Shown one piece after another: positions 56,654 to 64,000 of a stretch of DNA of 64,000 bases. Below the pieces are notes generated by a model, which worked only from the letters and a program-made list of their open reading frames with translations, was not told the origin of the DNA and did no database searches. Position 1 is the stretch's first letter. Every line of letters starts with the position of its first letter. This DNA comes from Clostridia bacterium. GTDB lineage: Bacteria; Bacillota; Clostridia; TANB77; CAG-508. The stretch is from contig JAFROW010000005.1 in assembly GCA_017429505.1 (NCBI GenBank), positions 62,001 through 126,000 of the forward strand, in the 5' to 3' direction. Both the position numbers and the translations under genes were made by a program.

Positions 56654-56861
56654 TTTTAATTCCTTCCTTTTGTAAAATTTAGTTATGTTTTTGCTTATCG
56701 GTTTAAAATATTATATATTCTATATTTTAAAAAGTCAATAAAAATGACGCATAATTGCGCCATTTTATTTATCTTTTAAATTCATTTTCCAGTCTTTTTT
56801 TCCTCTTCTTGCATTTGTTGTTTTTTTTCATTTTACAAATTATATATAAATTTATATTATT

Positions 56862-56952
56862 TGGCGGAGTGAGCGGGATTCGAACCCGCGGGCCGCTACA
56901 AGCGACTAACTGTTTTCGAGACAGCCTCGTTAAACCACTTCGATACCACTCC
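56862..56952 (-). tRNA. tRNA-Ser(CGA)
   Basis: A 91-nt tRNA with the long variable arm typical of serine and an encoded CCA. On the minus strand acceptor GGAGTGG pairs with TCACTCC, and the anticodon loop CTCGAAA gives CGA. The T-arm CGCGGG-TTCGAAT-CCCGC is standard. Confidence 0.95.
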
Positions 56953-57181
56953 ATGTAAATTTATTTTAACATCTTTTTATCATTTCTTCAATATATTTTC
57001 TAATTTTTTGAGTAAATCATTTTCTAAAAATCATATAATTATTTTTTAATTACAGATAAATATAGCAATAAATATATTTATTTTTATAATAAACTTCTAA
57101 AAAATTATTCTTTATAAAGTTTGATATATAGCACATTTTAGTAATTTTTCAAAAAAAATTAAAAACTTCTTCAAAAAAGTA

Positions 57182-57210
57182 TTGACAAACTAAAAAAAAT
57201 GTTGTAAAAT
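57182..57210 (+). promoter_or_regulatory. Promoter of the Lys-Glu-Thr tRNA cluster
   Basis: TTGACA, a 17-bp spacer, then TAAAAT, 31 bases before the first tRNA. Confidence 0.8.
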
Positions 57211-57241
57211 GGTATTGTTCCGTTTACGAATGGACATAGAT

Positions 57242-57317
57242 GGGCTATTAGCTCAGGTGGTAGAGCACTTGACTTTTAATCAAGTTGTCCCGCGTTCGAG
57301 TCGCGGATAGCTCACCA
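57242..57317 (+). tRNA. tRNA-Lys(TTT)
   Basis: A full 76-nt cloverleaf with CCA. Acceptor GGGCTAT pairs with ATAGCTC (one wobble); anticodon loop CTTTTAA gives TTT. First member of a three-tRNA cluster. Confidence 0.96.
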
Positions 57318-57348
57318 ATTTTTCGAATACCTTAAATGGTATTCATAT

Positions 57349-57423
57349 GGCCCCTTGGTCAAGCGGTTAAGACATCGCCCTTTCACGGCGGAGACATGGG
57401 TTCGATTCCCGTAGGGGTCACCA
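57349..57423 (+). tRNA. tRNA-Glu(TTC)
   Basis: A full 75-nt cloverleaf with CCA. The stem ATCGCC... CTTTCAC gives anticodon TTC; the T-arm ATGGG-TTCGATT-CCCGT is standard. Second member of the cluster. Confidence 0.95.
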
Positions 57424-57432
57424 ATTTAATAC

Positions 57433-57744
57433 GCCACTTTAGCTCAGCTGGTAGAGCAACTGACTTGTGGGATAGATAAACATTAGTTTATTTTGAACTA
57501 TCTTGCACCTTTATAGGGAAACCTATAAAGTGGACATCGCTAATTCGGGGAAGACTAAGTATTTATATATGTTAATCCCGAGCTAGAAAATTTATTTTCG
57601 AGTGTAGAGACTTTATACGATGTGCCTAAGGTTTAATACTATGGCAAAGAGAAAGTCCAGACCGCAAACATATTTAATATGGCAATGAAAATTGTAGTGG
57701 TATGAATCAGTAGGTCGTCCGTTCAAATCGGACAAGTGGCTCCA
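57433..57744 (+). tRNA. tRNA-Thr(TGT) interrupted by a group I intron
   Basis: Exon 1 (57433-57468, 36 nt) ends exactly with the anticodon TGT; exon 2 (57705-57744, 40 nt) starts AATCAGT. Joined, they give a perfect 76-nt tRNA: acceptor GCCACTT / AAGTGGC, D-arm GCTCAGCTGGTAGAGC, anticodon stem ACTGA / TCAGT with loop CTTGTAA, T-arm, and TCCA end. The intron of 236 nt lies between positions 36 and 37. No other tRNA-Thr is present in the window, and the cell needs splicing to read ACA codons if this is the only UGU species. It is the last of the three-tRNA cluster. Confidence 0.95.
57469..57704 (+). other. Group IC3 self-splicing intron
   Basis: P1: 57466-57475 (TGT-GGGATAG) with 57498-57507 (CTATCTT-GCA), ten base pairs, with a U-G wobble at the 5' splice site; GCA is the internal guide pairing with the anticodon. 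P2: 57508-57533 with a GAAA loop. P3: ACATCG/CGATGT. P4: CGGG (57546) / CCCG (57577). P6: GAAAA/TTTTC. P7: GACTTT (57609) / AAAGTC (57652), in GTGTAGAGAC and AAGTCCAG contexts. P8 carries CCTAAG and TATGG, the 11-nt GAAA receptor. P9 has a CAAT-GAAA-ATTG hairpin. The last base is G. It has no open reading frame for a homing enzyme. Pattern matches the Azoarcus tRNA-Ile intron. Confidence 0.95.
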
Positions 57745-57884
57745 TATTGTCAATAGTTTTGAGATGTCTCTTAATTGTTGGCTTTTTTTATTATATAAAA
57801 AGGTGATATGTATTATGCACTATTTAAATTGTAATTCTATTATCTCAAATAGAAAAAAATATTATATAGATAAGGAGAATCAAA

Positions 57885-58619
57885 ATGCAAAATAAAATAG
57901 CAATAGTCACAGGTGCTTCTCGCGGAATAGGAAGAGCAATTGCAAAAATGCTCGCAGAAAATAATTATATAGTAATTGCAAACTACAATAAATCTGAAGC
58001 AGAAGCAATTAAGCTTAAAGAAGAATTAGAAAAGAAAAACAAACAAATAGATATATTTAAAGCAGATGTCTCAAAAAGAGAAGAAGTCAAAAAACTTGTA
58101 GAATTCGCTTTAAATAAATATAAAAAAATAGATATATTAATAAATAATGCAGGAATCGACCAAGAAAAATTATTTCAAGAAATTACAGATGAAGATTGGA
58201 ATAATGTTATAAATACTAATCTATATTCAGTTTTTTGTACCACACAGGAAGTACTTACAAATATGATTCACAATAAAAATGGATGTATTGTAAATATTTC
58301 TTCAATATATGCAATTACAGGTGGAGCTTATGCTGTAGCTTATGCTGCTGCAAAAGCTGGAATCGATGGTATGACGAAATCTCTTGCAAAAGAATTAGGA
58401 CCAAGCAATATACGAATAAATTCAATAGCTCCCGGATGTATGAATACTGATATGAATAAATATTTAACCCAAGAAGAATGGCAAGAAATAAAAAACGAAA
58501 CTCCATTACAAAAAATAGGTCAACCAGAAGATATAGCTAGATGTGTAAAATGGCTTGTAGAAGACAAATTTACTACAGGGCAAGTAATTGCAATTGATGG
58601 AGGCTGGGCTATAAGTTAG
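57885..58619 (+). CDS. fabG: 3-oxoacyl-ACP reductase-type short-chain dehydrogenase
   Basis: A 244-residue NAD(P)-dependent reductase of the FabG type. The cofactor motif GASRGIGRA is at residues 10-18, NNAG near 86, and the catalytic Ser-Tyr-Lys set in ISSIYAITGGAYAVAYAAAKA. It ends in the usual TGQVIAIDGGW. FabG reduces the 3-ketoacyl-ACP step of fatty acid synthesis; no other fatty acid gene is here, so another ketone substrate is possible. AAGGAG precedes the ATG. It follows the tRNA cluster and may be read from it. Confidence 0.85.
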   Translation: MQNKIAIVTGASRGIGRAIAKMLAENNYIVIANYNKSEAEAIKLKEELEKKNKQIDIFKADVSKREEVKKLVEFALNKYKKIDILINNAGIDQEKLFQEITDEDWNNVINTNLYSVFCTTQEVLTNMIHNKNGCIVNISSIYAITGGAYAVAYAAAKAGIDGMTKSLAKELGPSNIRINSIAPGCMNTDMNKYLTQEEWQEIKNETPLQKIGQPEDIARCVKWLVEDKFTTGQVIAIDGGWAIS

Positions 58620-58638
58620 CTTCTGTTTAATATTAATA

Positions 58639-58669
58639 AAAACGCTATACCTAACGTATAGCGTTTTTT
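58639..58669. terminator. Terminator after fabG
   Basis: AACGCTATAC pairs with GTATAGCGTT, 5-nt loop, T run after; can act on both strands. Confidence 0.85.
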
Positions 58670-58686
58670 CATATATAATAAGAAAC

Positions 58687-59163
58687 TTATTGATTTTCTC
58701 CTGTTTTAGCCTTTTTTGTATAATTTCCAGAAATAATCTTAGGTAAATATGTAATTATTTTGTAAACTGCAAGTTTAATTTTTTTGCTCCAAATATAAGA
58801 TCTTCTTAGTTTTCTTGCTGTGCCTATTGCTTTTGGTTCATCTTCTAAAACAATTAATTCTGTAGATACTTTTTCTATTGGGAAAGTATAATTTTGTCCT
58901 TCATTATTGTCCCAATCACCATTTCCATTATTAAAACATAAATTGAAAGTTTCACCCTCTACTATCTCGATTTCTGTTTGAAATCCAAGTTCAGTTTTTT
59001 TCATTTCTACTTCATTTGTATTATTCCATTCTGATCCAAATCCATAATGAGCAAATACTTTTTCACATCCATCTTGAAAAAACTTTCCTGTATAAGAAAT
59101 TCTAACTGTACTATTTTCTACTAACTTATCTGTATTAAAAAATATATTCTTTACTAATTCCAT
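58687..59163 (-). CDS. Carbohydrate-binding module (CBM25-like) protein
   Basis: A 158-residue protein whose first ~110 residues look like a starch-binding CBM25/CBM53 domain: an aromatic-rich strand VFAHYGFGSEWNN, then FNLCFNNGNGDWDNNEGQNYTF. The last 45 residues are basic and hydrophobic (KIKLAVYKIITYLPKIISG) and could be a membrane-near helix. No signal peptide is seen, so it should be cytoplasmic, where it may bind glycogen. The ATG with AAGGAG 9 bases before it was chosen. Not next to an amylase. Confidence 0.65.
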   Translation of the reverse strand: MELVKNIFFNTDKLVENSTVRISYTGKFFQDGCEKVFAHYGFGSEWNNTNEVEMKKTELGFQTEIEIVEGETFNLCFNNGNGDWDNNEGQNYTFPIEKVSTELIVLEDEPKAIGTARKLRRSYIWSKKIKLAVYKIITYLPKIISGNYTKKAKTGENQ

Positions 59164-59371
59164 AATCATTATCTCCTTGTTTGTCTTTTGCTTTTTACAT
59201 TATAATATTTTTTTTTACAATATTCAATACTTTTTGGCATTTTTTTCTTTACATTTTTGTTACAAATTTATTACAAAAAAATTACATTATTTTGTATATC
59301 TCTAAAATTATTTACTTTTAGCTTTTTTTGTGGTATTATTTTTCTAGAAACTATAGCAAAGGAATAAAAAA

Positions 59372-60913
59372 ATGAGTAACAAAACACTTATTATTATTTT
59401 AATTTTAATAATTATTATTTTCATAACCTCTATTATTTTTTCATTGCTTAATTTTGGAAGTAACAAAATAATTTCGGGTGTAAATATTGCTAATATTAAT
59501 GTTTCCAAGATGACAAAAGAAAATGCTAGCAATTCACTTAAAAAAATTGCAACTGAAAAAAATAATGAAATAACTTTAAAATATATAACTGAAAACGGAG
59601 AATATGAAAAAAAATTAGATTTATCAACACTAAATATTAATTTCAATATTGAAAACAGCATAAATAATGCATACAACATTGGAAGAAACGGAAATATTTT
59701 TCAAAGCAATCTTGAAATTGCAAAAACGATGTTTTTTAAAGAAAACATCGATTTAAATATTTCTTTAGATGAAAAAATGCTAAATAATATTATTTCTGAT
59801 GTTTCTTCAAATCTGCCAAACAAATTAATACAAAGTGGTTATTATGTTGAAGATAAAAGTCTGATTATAACTAAAGGAACAAGTGGAATAATCGTAGATA
59901 AAGAATCTCTTACAAAAGAATTAACAAACTACATTAAAGATTTTTCAAACAAAAATACAACTTTATCTATACCAATAAAATATGTTGAACCCGAAAAAAT
60001 AGACATAGATAAAATTCATTCAGAAATATTTAAAAAAGCAAAAGATGCATATTTTGAAGAAGAGCCTTTTAAAGTATACCCAGAAGTTAAAGGTGTAGAT
60101 TTTGATGTAGATAAAGCTAAAAAAATGTTAGATGAAAATTCTAATGATACAGAAATTACTATTGCACTAAAATACACTACACCAAAAACTACTTTAAAAA
60201 AATTAAAAATAAATCTTTTCCCTGATGAACTTTCTACATTTTTCACACAATATGATGAAAAAAATAAAAATAGAAATACTAATTTAAAAATAGCTGCTTC
60301 AAAAATAGATGGTATAATCCTTTTACCCGGGGAAGAATTTTCGTATAATAAAGTCGTTGGTGCTCGTTCAATTGAAGCAGGATATAAAGAAGCAAAAATA
60401 TATCAAAATGGACAAGTTGTAGATGGATTAGGCGGAGGAATTTGCCAAATTTCCTCAACATTATATAATGCAGCTGTGTGTGCAAATTTAGATATAACCG
60501 AAAGGTTTAATCATCAGTTTATAACCTCCTATGTTAAACCCGGTCAAGACGCTACAGTTGCTTATGGCTCAAAAGACTTAAAATTTAAAAATAACAGAAC
60601 TTACCCTATACGAATTGATTCATATGTTAGCAATGGAATGGCTACAATAAATATATATGGAATAAAAGAGAAAGATGAAAAACAGATTAGTATTGATGTA
60701 GAAACAATATCTACAATTCCTTATGAAACAAAATATATAAAAGATTCTTCTTTGTCTTCAAACGAAGAAAAATTAAAACAAAGAGGTTCAGATGGCATAA
60801 TAGTAAATAGCTATAAAATTACTAAAGAAAACGGAAATATTGTTTCTAAAGAGCTTTTATCTAAAGATACATATAAACCTTTAGAAAGAATAATTGCTAA
60901 ATCTGCAAATTAA
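59372..60913 (+). CDS. VanW-family cell-wall protein
   Basis: A 513-residue protein with one N-terminal membrane anchor (residues 5-27) and an outer part. Two tandem domains of the peptidoglycan-binding-4 type appear between about 40 and 270 and a VanW domain between about 325 and 435 (EEFSYNKVVGARSIEAGYKEA, LGGGICQISSTLYNAA, RFNHQF). A G5-like tail may follow. The function of VanW proteins is unknown; the enzyme-like fold suggests cell-wall work. AAAGGA precedes the ATG. Confidence 0.88.
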   Translation: MSNKTLIIILILIIIIFITSIIFSLLNFGSNKIISGVNIANINVSKMTKENASNSLKKIATEKNNEITLKYITENGEYEKKLDLSTLNINFNIENSINNAYNIGRNGNIFQSNLEIAKTMFFKENIDLNISLDEKMLNNIISDVSSNLPNKLIQSGYYVEDKSLIITKGTSGIIVDKESLTKELTNYIKDFSNKNTTLSIPIKYVEPEKIDIDKIHSEIFKKAKDAYFEEEPFKVYPEVKGVDFDVDKAKKMLDENSNDTEITIALKYTTPKTTLKKLKINLFPDELSTFFTQYDEKNKNRNTNLKIAASKIDGIILLPGEEFSYNKVVGARSIEAGYKEAKIYQNGQVVDGLGGGICQISSTLYNAAVCANLDITERFNHQFITSYVKPGQDATVAYGSKDLKFKNNRTYPIRIDSYVSNGMATINIYGIKEKDEKQISIDVETISTIPYETKYIKDSSLSSNEEKLKQRGSDGIIVNSYKITKENGNIVSKELLSKDTYKPLERIIAKSAN

Positions 60914-60916
60914 ATT

Positions 60917-60990
60917 AAAAGTTGGTATTAAGAGTTATAAAATATTGTAAAGTTTTATATTATGCTCTAAATACCAACTTTTATATTTCT
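60917..60990 (+). terminator. Terminator after the VanW gene
   Basis: AAAAGTTGGTATT pairs with AATACCAACTTTT around a loop of about 40 nt and is followed by T. Confidence 0.65.
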
Positions 60991-61005
60991 TTTTTTCAAT
61001 AAACC

Positions 61006-61035
61006 TTTACAAAATGTCAAAAAATGTAGTATAAT
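61006..61035 (+). promoter_or_regulatory. Promoter of guaB
   Basis: TTTACA, an 18-bp spacer, then a perfect TATAAT, 31 bases before the start codon. Confidence 0.75.
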
Positions 61036-61065
61036 AGTATAAAAAGTTAAGGGAGGGATTTTAAG

Positions 61066-62559
61066 ATGGCAAAATTTTTAACAGAACCATCAAGAACATT
61101 TAACGAATATTTATTAATTCCAAGATTAACAACAAGAGAATGTACACCAGACAAAATTTCATTAAAAACACCATTAGTAAGGCACAAAATAGGCGAAGAG
61201 CCTTCTATGTACTTAAATGTACCATTTGTTTCTGCTATTATGCAATCTGTTTCTGGCGAAGAAATGGGAATAGCCTTAGCTAGAGAAGGTGGACTAGCAT
61301 TTATATTTATGTCTCAATCAATTGAAGATCAAGCTCAAATGGTAAGAAACGTTAAAGAAGCAAAATCAGGTTTTGTAAAAAGTAAATGGAATTTAAAACC
61401 TGGAGATACATTAGCAGATATTTTACTAATAAAAGAGGACAATGATCACTCAACAATACCTGTAACAGAAGATGGAACACCTACAGGTAAACTTCTAGGA
61501 ATAATTACAAGTAAAGATTACAGACTTTCTAGAGATAGTCTAGATAAAAAAGTTGAAGAAATAATGACTCCAATAGATAAACTAGTTTATGCTGAAGTTG
61601 GGCTAACTCTTACAGAAGCGAATGATATGATTTGGGATCATAAAATAAATTGTTTACCTATAATCGAAAAAAATGGAAATCTTAATTCCTTAGTATTTAG
61701 AAAAGATTATGAGCAACATAAAGAAAATCCTCTTACACTACAAGATGACGAACAACGCTATATGGTTGGAGCAGGAGTTAATACAAGAGATTATGAAGAA
61801 AGAATTCCTGCATTAGTAGAAGCAGGAGCAGATATCTTATGCTTGGATTCTTCTGATGGATATTCTGTATGGCAAAAAGAAGTTATAGAATGGGTTCATG
61901 AAAAATATAATAACAAAGTAAAAATTGGTGCAGGAAATGTTGTAGATAAAGAAGCTTTTGACTACTTGGCAGATGCAGGTGCAGATTTTATAAAAATAGG
62001 AATAGGTGGAGGTTCAATTTGCATAACACGTGAGACAAAAGGAATTGGACGTGGACAAGCTTCAGCTGTAATAGATGTAGCATCTGCTCGTGATGAATAT
62101 GCTCAAAAAACTGGAATTTATATTCCAATTTGCTCAGATGGTGGAATTGTAAATGACCATCATATAACTTTAGCATTGGCCATGGGCTGTGACTTTGTAA
62201 TGATGGGAAGATATTTTGCAAGATTTGACGAAAGTCCTACAGCAAAAGTTAAAATAAATAATGAATTTTTTAAAGAATATTGGGGTGAAGGTTCAAAAAG
62301 AGCTAGAAGTTGGCAAAGATATGACTTAGGTTCTAAATCAGAAAAAATGTCTTTTGTTGAAGGAGTAGATTCATACATACCTTATGCAGGTTCTTTAAAA
62401 GAAAATTTAAATGTTACAATTAAAAAAATAAAATCTACAATGTCAAATTGTGGTTCAAAAGATTTAGCAGAATTCCACGAAAAGGCTATTTTAACACCTG
62501 TTTCAAGTTTAAGCATTCAAGAAGGTTCTGCACATGATTTAACAGTAAGAGATGTATAA
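61066..62559 (+). CDS. guaB: IMP dehydrogenase
   Basis: A 497-residue enzyme that oxidises IMP to XMP, the first step to guanine nucleotides. A CBS-domain pair lies around residues 95-225. The catalytic loop reads [10 protein letters not shown], with the active cysteine in SICITR, and the flap has [10 protein letters not shown]. This is the clostridial/lachnospiral type; the common GPGSICTTR becomes GGGSICITR. The ATG follows GGGAGGG. Monocistronic, with its own promoter and a terminator shared with the tRNA-Lys end. Confidence 0.92.
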   Translation: MAKFLTEPSRTFNEYLLIPRLTTRECTPDKISLKTPLVRHKIGEEPSMYLNVPFVSAIMQSVSGEEMGIALAREGGLAFIFMSQSIEDQAQMVRNVKEAKSGFVKSKWNLKPGDTLADILLIKEDNDHSTIPVTEDGTPTGKLLGIITSKDYRLSRDSLDKKVEEIMTPIDKLVYAEVGLTLTEANDMIWDHKINCLPIIEKNGNLNSLVFRKDYEQHKENPLTLQDDEQRYMVGAGVNTRDYEERIPALVEAGADILCLDSSDGYSVWQKEVIEWVHEKYNNKVKIGAGNVVDKEAFDYLADAGADFIKIGIGGGSICITRETKGIGRGQASAVIDVASARDEYAQKTGIYIPICSDGGIVNDHHITLALAMGCDFVMMGRYFARFDESPTAKVKINNEFFKEYWGEGSKRARSWQRYDLGSKSEKMSFVEGVDSYIPYAGSLKENLNVTIKKIKSTMSNCGSKDLAEFHEKAILTPVSSLSIQEGSAHDLTVRDV

Positions 62560-62657
62560 TATCAATGACAAAAGGTGCTAAAGAAGACGGGGCGTTTTAG
62601 CAAGTATGACAAAAGTAAAAGTGCCAAAGAGAATATATGATTATAGTACAGTAAAAA

Positions 62658-62686
62658 AGAATTGCCTTTAAAAGCAATTCTTTTTT
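62658..62686. terminator. Bidirectional terminator
   Basis: AGAATTGC pairs with GCAATTCT around 8 nt, with A and T runs; ends guaB on the plus strand and tRNA-Lys on the minus strand. Confidence 0.85.
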
Positions 62687-62691
62687 AATTT

Positions 62692-62767
62692 TGGTGCGCC
62701 ATAGAGGAGTCGAACCTCCGACCATTTGATTAAGAGTCAACTGCTCTACCAACTGAGCTAATGGCGC
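62692..62767 (-). tRNA. tRNA-Lys(CTT)
   Basis: A full 76-nt cloverleaf with CCA. On the minus strand acceptor GCGCCAT pairs with ATGGCGC, and the loop CTCTTAA gives CTT. Together with tRNA-Lys(TTT) at 57242 both lysine codons have their own tRNA. Confidence 0.94.
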
Positions 62768-62920
62768 ATAACTGACGTATTACAATAACATTATTATTAT
62801 AATACATCAAATGTATTTTGTCAATACCTAATTTTGTTTCACATCAATTGTAACACTACATAATTTTATAATATTTCTGTACTTGTGCCAAATTGTGCCG
62901 TCTCCTTTGGCAACTCTCTT

Positions 62921-64000
62921 CTATTTTTCTTCTGTGTTTTCCTCAATATTCTCAGGCGCAAGAATTTCTATACTTACAACTTTTCCACCATCAGATGTTC
63001 TCATTAGGGTTACTCCTTGTGTTGGTCTTCCTAAAATACTTATTTCTTCAACTTTCATTCTAATAATTGTTCCTTTATCTGTTATAAGCATTACATCTTC
63101 ATCACCATTTACAATCTTAACTCCTACAAGAGTTCCTGTTTTTTGTGTAATTTTGTAAGTTATAACTCCTTTTCCGCCTCTTTGTTGAACTCTGTATTCA
63201 TCTGTTTCTGTTCTCTTACCAAAGCCATTTTCTGTAATTGTAAGAAGTGTGGCTTTTCCACCTCTAATTATAGATTCCATTCCAATAACTTCGTCATCTT
63301 CATTTATTCTAATTCCCATAACACCTTGAGCTGTTCTTCCCATAGGTCTAACATCTTTTTCATCAAATGTTATACAAATTCCGTTTTTTGTAACTAAAAC
63401 AACATTATCTTCACCATCTGTTAATTTTACAGATATCAATTCATCATTTTCTTTTAATGTAATTCCTTGAAGTCCGTTTTTTCTAGATGTATCATATTCT
63501 TTTAATGCTGTTTTCTTGATTAAACCATTCTTTGTACCCATAAGTAGGTATTTACCGTCTGCAAAGTTTTGGATCGGTATTACTGCAGAAATCTTTTCAC
63601 CTGCATCTAAACTTAATAAGTTAACAATTGCAGTACCTTTTGCAGTTCTTCCTGCTTCTGGAATTTCATAACCTTTAAGTTTATATAGCTTACCTTTATT
63701 GCTAAAGAATAGTATTGTATCATGAGTAGAAGCAGTAAATATTTGTTTAACAAAGTCTTCTTCTCTCGTAGAAAGCCCTGTAATTCCTTTTCCACCTCTT
63801 CTTTGGCTCTTATATGTGTCTATTGGCATTCTTTTAATATATCCAAAGTGAGTTAAAGTAACTACTGTTTGCTCTTCTTTAATTAAATCTTCAACCTCTA
63901 TTTCTCCTTCGGCTGCTTTAATTTGAGTTTTTCTTTCATCCCCAAATTTCTCTTTTATATTTAGAAGTTCTTCTTTAATTACTTGGAAAACTAATGTTTC
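62921..64000 (-). CDS. gyrA: DNA gyrase subunit A, C-terminal part
   Basis: The last 359 codons of a gyrase A gene, cut by the right edge of the window; the frame is open to position 64000. The GyrA box QRRGGKG, which is needed to wrap DNA and add negative supercoils, opens the six-bladed C-terminal pinwheel (repeats such as RTAKGTAIVNLL, RPMGRTAQGVMGIR, GRPTQGVTLMR). The GyrA box separates it from ParC. The tail is acidic (ENIEENTEEK). The catalytic tyrosine domain lies outside. Confidence 0.92.
   Translation of the reverse strand, partial: ETLVFQVIKEELLNIKEKFGDERKTQIKAAEGEIEVEDLIKEEQTVVTLTHFGYIKRMPIDTYKSQRRGGKGITGLSTREEDFVKQIFTASTHDTILFFSNKGKLYKLKGYEIPEAGRTAKGTAIVNLLSLDAGEKISAVIPIQNFADGKYLLMGTKNGLIKKTALKEYDTSRKNGLQGITLKENDELISVKLTDGEDNVVLVTKNGICITFDEKDVRPMGRTAQGVMGIRINEDDEVIGMESIIRGGKATLLTITENGFGKRTETDEYRVQQRGGKGVITYKITQKTGTLVGVKIVNGDEDVMLITDKGTIIRMKVEEISILGRPTQGVTLMRTSDGGKVVSIEILAPENIEENTEEK

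Noticed and set aside
57469..57704. Homing endonuclease in the group I intron
   Set aside because: The 236-nt intron has no open frame of useful length.
62577..62600. GCTAAA…TTTTAGC hairpin with GACGGGGC after guaB as another REP copy
   Set aside because: Only eight bases match the other REP-like stretches; too little to call.

Overview
The window is a strongly AT-rich bacterial chromosome segment, read here as a low-GC Firmicute of the Clostridia type. Evidence: an oxygen-sensitive class III ribonucleotide reductase (nrdD/nrdG) with no aerobic reductase seen, a str operon (rpsL-rpsG-fusA-tuf), a GdpP-type c-di-AMP phosphodiesterase, AddB, a T-box upstream of thrS, strong AGGAGG-like ribosome binding sites, and a Firmicute-type type VII secretion locus. 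Species cannot be fixed from the sequence alone.

Layout. 1-2.3 kb: long inverted repeat, tRNA-Gly and tRNA-Cys, GH30 glycosidase. 2.3-8.7 kb (minus strand): nrdG, nrdD, a GltD-like flavoprotein, family 4 uracil-DNA glycosylase, cytoplasmic alpha-amylase. 8.8-13.9 kb (minus): tuf, an unknown small gene, fusA, rpsG, rpsL. 14-24 kb (minus): a repeat-rich coiled-coil protein, ftsH, tilS, dnaB, rplI, gdpP, with several repeat elements in the gaps. 24-33.6 kb: leuS, frameshifted small genes, a YkvI-like membrane protein, tRNA-Arg, a phosphatase, an FAD-Rieske fusion, thrS with its T-box. 34-45 kb (minus): a compact type VII secretion locus with a double-WXG protein, EssC, YukD, DUF4176 protein, two proteins sharing a new-looking N-terminal module, and frameshifted toxin-like and partner genes. 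45-56.7 kb (minus): prfA, a stand-alone VirD4/TraG ATPase, unknown genes, DnaJ-like, phosphodiester glycosidase-like, pgeF, addB, tRNA-Ser. 57-64 kb: tRNA-Lys, tRNA-Glu and a tRNA-Thr interrupted by a group I intron, fabG, a CBM-like protein, VanW protein, guaB, tRNA-Lys, and the 3' part of gyrA.

The most striking item is the 236-nt group IC3 self-splicing intron between nucleotides 36 and 37 of tRNA-Thr(UGU). Every core helix (P1 to P9), the internal guide sequence paired with the anticodon, a GAAA L2 loop and its 11-nt receptor in P8, and the terminal G can be traced by eye; the flanking exons join into a perfect 76-nt tRNA. Second is the type VII locus, which carries no recognisable EssA, EssB or EsaA here and whose toxin-like and partner genes are broken by small indels. 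Third is a set of palindromic repeats: two copies of an element with compensatory base changes in all stems, and two palindromic stretches that lie in frame inside coding genes (addB and the YkvI-like gene). All calls were made by reading; no database or folding search was run.
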